Assembly: GCF_016909495.1 (NCBI RefSeq)
Contig: NZ_JAFBFW010000006.1
Span: 372,001-436,000, forward strand
Direction of reading: 5' to 3'
From: Pantoea coffeiphila
GTDB taxonomy: Bacteria > Pseudomonadota > Gammaproteobacteria > Enterobacterales > Enterobacteriaceae
DNA length: 64,000 nucleotides
Part shown: piece after piece, positions 61,057 to 64,000 of the stretch
Numbering within the stretch: the first letter of the stretch is position 1
Layout of the letters: each line of letters begins with the position of its first letter
The notes under the pieces: model-generated
What the model saw: only the letters and a program-made list of their open reading frames with translations
Database searches by the model: none
Told to the model about the DNA's origin: nothing
Made by a program: the position numbers and the translations under genes

Positions 61057-61629
61057 TCAGGCCAGTTCAATCAGCATTACGGCGGTGGTATTGGCTTCCA
61101 GAGCGTCAAAAATGTGAGGGCAGTCGGCAGAATAGCTGATGTAATCGCCCGCGCTGAGTTCAACCCACTGCTCCGCAGGACCGATCCGTGCGCGGCCGCT
61201 GCAAAGGATCACATGTTCCAGCGTCCCCGGCTGATGCGATTCCGACAGGCGCGGCTCGCCGGGCTGCACGCTGAGGCGATAGATGTCGCGCTGCGCCCCG
61301 ACCGGGCATGCGGCCAGCAGCGTTGCAACATAGTTCGCCTGACCGGAAACCAGCGGCGTGCCTTCTCCGGCGCGGATCACCTGTACCTGCTGACGCGGCT
61401 GGGCGATCAGCCGGCTGACGGGAACATCCAGTGCCATCGCCAGCGACCACAGCGTTTCCAGGCCCGGATTTCCCAGACCGCTTTCCAGCTGCGAAAGCGT
61501 GGACTTTGCAATTCCCGCCCGTTTCGCCAGTTCGGTAACGGTGATACCGGCTTTTTCTCTTTCCCGCCGCAGCGCCTGTGCCAGCAGAGCAATCGGGGAA
61601 TGGTTAAGGTTTGAAATCACTTCAGACAC
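61057..61629 (-). CDS. XRE-family regulator with C-terminal cupin domain
   Basis: A 190-residue regulator. The HTH is LRREREKAGITVTELAKRAGIAKSTLSQLESGLGNPGLETLWSLAMALDVP at about residues 21-71. The cupin half contains HQPGTLEHVILCSGRARIGPAEQWVELSAGDYISYSADCPHIFDAL. The frame opens at 61677, but GTG at 61629 has AGGAAA upstream and fits the family. Divergent from the DMT transporter, with repeated TGTTCAT sites in the gap. Confidence 0.85.
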   Translation of the reverse strand: MSEVISNLNHSPIALLAQALRREREKAGITVTELAKRAGIAKSTLSQLESGLGNPGLETLWSLAMALDVPVSRLIAQPRQQVQVIRAGEGTPLVSGQANYVATLLAACPVGAQRDIYRLSVQPGEPRLSESHQPGTLEHVILCSGRARIGPAEQWVELSAGDYISYSADCPHIFDALEANTTAVMLIELA

Positions 61630-61654
61630 GGCTTTGTTTCCTATATCGGTCGTT

Positions 61655-61709
61655 TGTTCATCTTGACGAACAGACACACTATGTTCATCATAATAGTCAT
61701 CTGTTCATT
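61655..61709. promoter_or_regulatory. TGTTCAT repeats, probable XRE operator
   Basis: TGTTCATC at 61655-61662 and 61682-61689 and TGTTCATT at 61702-61709 lie in the divergent gap; the first forms a palindrome with GAACA at 61668-61672. They overlap the expected promoters of both genes. Confidence 0.55.
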
Positions 61710-61760
61710 TTATCGTATTCACTCCGTTTGCACAGCATGCGGAGAAAAAAAGGAAAACAA

Positions 61761-62699
61761 ATGACGTCGGCACGCGGAACAATTGAGATGACCCTGGCAA
61801 TGGCCATTGCCGGAACAACCGGATGGATGGTGATACTTTCCGGGCAGGATGCGATCGCCGCCGTTTTCTGGCGCTGTCTGTTTGGCGCGGCGGCGATGCT
61901 GATCGTCTGTATCGTGGGTGGGCAACTTCGCCGCGGTGCAATGACCTTACCTCAATTTTTTCTGGCGCTGGCCGGAGGCGTGGCGTTGGTTATGAACTGG
62001 GTTCTGCTGTTCGCCGCCTATTCGGATGCGTCGATCGGCATTGCGACCGTGACCTATCACACTCAGCCGTTTATGCTGACCGCACTCAGCGCCCTGCTGT
62101 TTGCAGAAAAAATTACCCTGACCAGAGCGGGCTGGCTGCTGCTGGCTTTTGTCGGTTTGCTGATGATCGTTGCCGGTGGTGAAAACAGTCAGGGCGTCGG
62201 CGATCATTATCTGCGCGGAATACTTTTGGCTCTGGGTGGCGCATTTTGTTACGCCGGAGTGGCAATCACCGCACGCTATCTGAAACAGGTCGCGCCTCAG
62301 CTGCTGGTTCTGATCCAGCTGACGCTCGGCGCACTACTGCTGCTACCGTTAGCCCGGTTGAACGTTAGCGAATATCAAATGAACACATGGCTGGTTCTGA
62401 TCGCGCTGGGTGCAGTCCATACCGGATTGATGTCGACACTGCTCTATTCAGCCATCGGCAAACTGCCCGGAAATCTGGTGGCTGCGCTCTCATTCTTATA
62501 CCCGGTCATCGCCGTCGTCGTTGACTGGGCTGTGTTTGGTCACCGGCTCGGCCTTTGGCAATTTTTCGGCGGGCTGGCGATCCTGCTGGCCGCGGCGGCC
62601 AGCCATTTCAACTGGACGCCGGAAAAAATCTCACTGATGGCGAATACGGCTAAAGCCAAACGCCAGCGAGGTCAGGGCCAGCAAAACCGTCAGCACTAA
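61761..62699 (+). CDS. EamA/DMT-family transporter under XRE control
   Basis: A 312-residue membrane protein with ten hydrophobic segments in two EamA repeats. The frame extends to 61611, but MTSARGTIEMTLAMAIAGTTGWMVILSG at 61761 with AAGGAAA upstream is the true start. VTYHTQPFMLTALSALLFAEKITL is the helix-end motif of the first repeat. Probably exports amino acids or related metabolites sensed by the cupin regulator. Its last 69 bp overlap the convergent MFS gene. Confidence 0.84.
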   Translation: MTSARGTIEMTLAMAIAGTTGWMVILSGQDAIAAVFWRCLFGAAAMLIVCIVGGQLRRGAMTLPQFFLALAGGVALVMNWVLLFAAYSDASIGIATVTYHTQPFMLTALSALLFAEKITLTRAGWLLLAFVGLLMIVAGGENSQGVGDHYLRGILLALGGAFCYAGVAITARYLKQVAPQLLVLIQLTLGALLLLPLARLNVSEYQMNTWLVLIALGAVHTGLMSTLLYSAIGKLPGNLVAALSFLYPVIAVVVDWAVFGHRLGLWQFFGGLAILLAAAASHFNWTPEKISLMANTAKAKRQRGQGQQNRQH

Positions 62700-63791
62700 A
62701 ACGATCGCAGACAGCGCCGCCGAGGGTAACCGGCCCGTCATCGCCATCCCGGCGATCGAAGGCAGCAGTCCCCCTGCCAGATAACCGACGGTCTGCACCC
62801 ATCCCGACAGTCTGACCGCCGAGGCGGCATCCGGGCTGATCGCAACCGGAAGATGCAGCGCCAGCGGAAAACAAAGTCCGATGGCGATCCCCATCAGCAA
62901 CACGGGAACGACAACTGGCACTCCGACGGCGTAAAGTGCTGCCGCCATCATCGTTGCGATAGCGGCAGCCAGCATAGTGAAATATTCCCGACCGGAAAAA
63001 AGACGAACGAACAGTGGATAAAAAAGACTGACCAGCGTTGAAAACACAATCAGCAGCGTAGTCAGTGAATCGGCAGTGGATGCACTGTACCCATCATACC
63101 GCAGCCACGTGGGTAGCCAGGCGATCAGGGTGTAATTGATCCCCGCCTGCAAAGCAAAAAATAATGACAGGCCGGCGGCGAGCCAGAACATTGATTGCCC
63201 TTTGTTGACTGCCTGCTGCTGTTCGCGTTGTACAGGAAGTGAAAATAAACTCCAGCAGATCAAGGCCAGCAGCGTCGGCAATGCCCAGAAAGCCAACCCG
63301 CCGCCCGGGTGCCCGCTGATATCTGCTAACGACGCCGTGCTCAAGGTTGCCGCCCCCGCTCCGGCACCCATTGATGCGGCATACACACTCACGGCCAGTC
63401 GGCCACGATCGGCACAGCGGAGTTTGATAAAACCGGAAATCATCGGCCGGATCAGCGCATCACCCACGCCTACCAGCACCGCGGTCAACAACAGTAAGCC
63501 AAACCAGCTATCGAACCAGCGTAGTAGTTCACCGAAAAATACCAGCACCAGTCCGATCATCAGCGTTTGTTTCAGACCAACTCTTTTTTCCAGCAGAAAC
63601 GCCAGCGGAGAAATAACCCCCATACAGACCACCGGGATACTGGTTAGCAAGCCAATCCCCGTGGCACCGACGTCATAAAACTGCCGTTGCAGCGTTTCGG
63701 CTAGCGGTGCAATAGAGGATATCCCGGGGCGTAAACAAAACCCGGCAAGGATTAAGAGAAATAAAACGGGAAATTTCAGAGAGATTTTCAT
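62631..63791 (-). CDS. MFS transporter, CynX-like
   Basis: A 386-residue facilitator starting MKISLKFPVLFLLILAGFCLRPGISSIAPLAETLQRQF, the N-terminal pattern of the CynX/YycB cyanate permease group (LRPxISSxxPL). The frame reaches 63839 with another ATG; 63791 fits relatives better. ISPDAASAVRLSGWVQTVGYLAGGLLPSIAGM is the matching C-terminal helix. No cyanase gene is near, so cyanate is not implied. The tail overlaps the convergent DMT gene by 69 bp. Confidence 0.82.
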   Translation of the reverse strand: MKISLKFPVLFLLILAGFCLRPGISSIAPLAETLQRQFYDVGATGIGLLTSIPVVCMGVISPLAFLLEKRVGLKQTLMIGLVLVFFGELLRWFDSWFGLLLLTAVLVGVGDALIRPMISGFIKLRCADRGRLAVSVYAASMGAGAGAATLSTASLADISGHPGGGLAFWALPTLLALICWSLFSLPVQREQQQAVNKGQSMFWLAAGLSLFFALQAGINYTLIAWLPTWLRYDGYSASTADSLTTLLIVFSTLVSLFYPLFVRLFSGREYFTMLAAAIATMMAAALYAVGVPVVVPVLLMGIAIGLCFPLALHLPVAISPDAASAVRLSGWVQTVGYLAGGLLPSIAGMAMTGRLPSAALSAIVLVLTVLLALTSLAFGFSRIRHQ

Positions 63792-64000
63792 TAACGTTAA
63801 CCCGGGCACTGCATGTTGAGATGGAATGCAGAACAACACACAGCGCCGCTTAAGATAAAAAGTGGAGTCTGTGCGTTGAATGACGTTAACGCGTACGAAT
63901 GTATCGACAATGAAAGTAGCATAACCCCGGCCTGGTGAAAACCCCTGTTCACCGGGGCTGAAGAGGGCACCGTTAGCCGCATGCTTTACAGTATGTTGTA

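Noticed and set aside
62631..63791. cynX as gene symbol
   Set aside because: The protein fits the CynX-like group, but no cyanase or cyn regulator is near, so cyanate transport cannot be claimed.
1..64000. tRNA and rRNA genes
   Set aside because: No cloverleaf with the usual TTCGA arm and CCA end and no rRNA-like stretch was noticed on either strand; a tRNA scan could still find one.

Overview
The window looks like chromosomal DNA of an enterobacterium, most likely Erwiniaceae (Erwinia/Pantoea group). The reasons are the GC-rich coding style, close relatives of enteric proteins (YjcE, YbiV/SupH, PdxK, PtsJ, an Exc2-type lipoprotein, ZigA behind a Zur-like box), and dense divergent regulator/target gene pairs. 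This is inference from recognised protein families; there is no rRNA or tRNA in view. The region is accessory metabolism: small catabolic modules, ABC uptake systems and many MFS/DMT transporters, each beside its own regulator.

1-9.8 kb: a partial EamA transporter, then a split catabolic module. It holds a GlpA-like and a GlpB-like flavoprotein (782-3393), an EutH-type permease (5272-6519), a GlpK-like kinase that has Gly where glycerol kinase has its substrate-binding Arg (6535-7977), a DeoR-type regulator (8434-9198) and a LysE exporter. The two halves are separated by about 1.9 kb holding two diverged ~200-bp multi-hairpin elements, a ~125-bp tandem repeat array and a DUF1937 gene.

9.9-15.6 kb: a seven-gene operon joining an FMO-like flavoprotein, a CMD-domain protein and an AhpD-like protein to a polar-amino-acid-type ABC importer. 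15.9-23.3 kb: a polyol-type operon (GlpD-like dehydrogenase, FGGY kinase, class I aldolase-like protein, SorC regulator with a non-canonical start, LysR), divergent from an MFS importer. The gene set suggests kinase, then C2 oxidation, then aldol cleavage of a sugar alcohol.

23.5-34.4 kb: HPP membrane protein, Exc2 lipoprotein, ZigA zinc chaperone, a HigBA-like toxin-antitoxin pair, TetR/MFS with paired operators, a second MFS, a DMT exporter divergent from a MocR regulator, and the YjcE antiporter. 34.8-41.8 kb: an operon of GNAT acetyltransferase, a full dipeptide-type ABC importer and an FMN-dependent LLM monooxygenase. This operon and the 9.9-15.6 kb one both couple import to flavin-dependent oxidation.

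42-64 kb: hydrolases, an orphan GT9 glycosyltransferase, aldo/keto reductase, HAD phosphatase, MFS, ROK regulator and glutamine amidotransferase. A vitamin B6 salvage locus follows (PtsJ-type MocR divergent from a YggS-family paralogue and PdxK). After it come a serine hydrolase coupled to an MFS exporter, a lone tyrosine recombinase with an unusual active site, an XRE-cupin regulator divergent from a DMT transporter, and a CynX-like MFS gene. The strongest leads are the paired structured elements at 3.5-4.6 kb, the EutH/kinase/GlpAB-like module, and the polyol operon with its odd SorC start.
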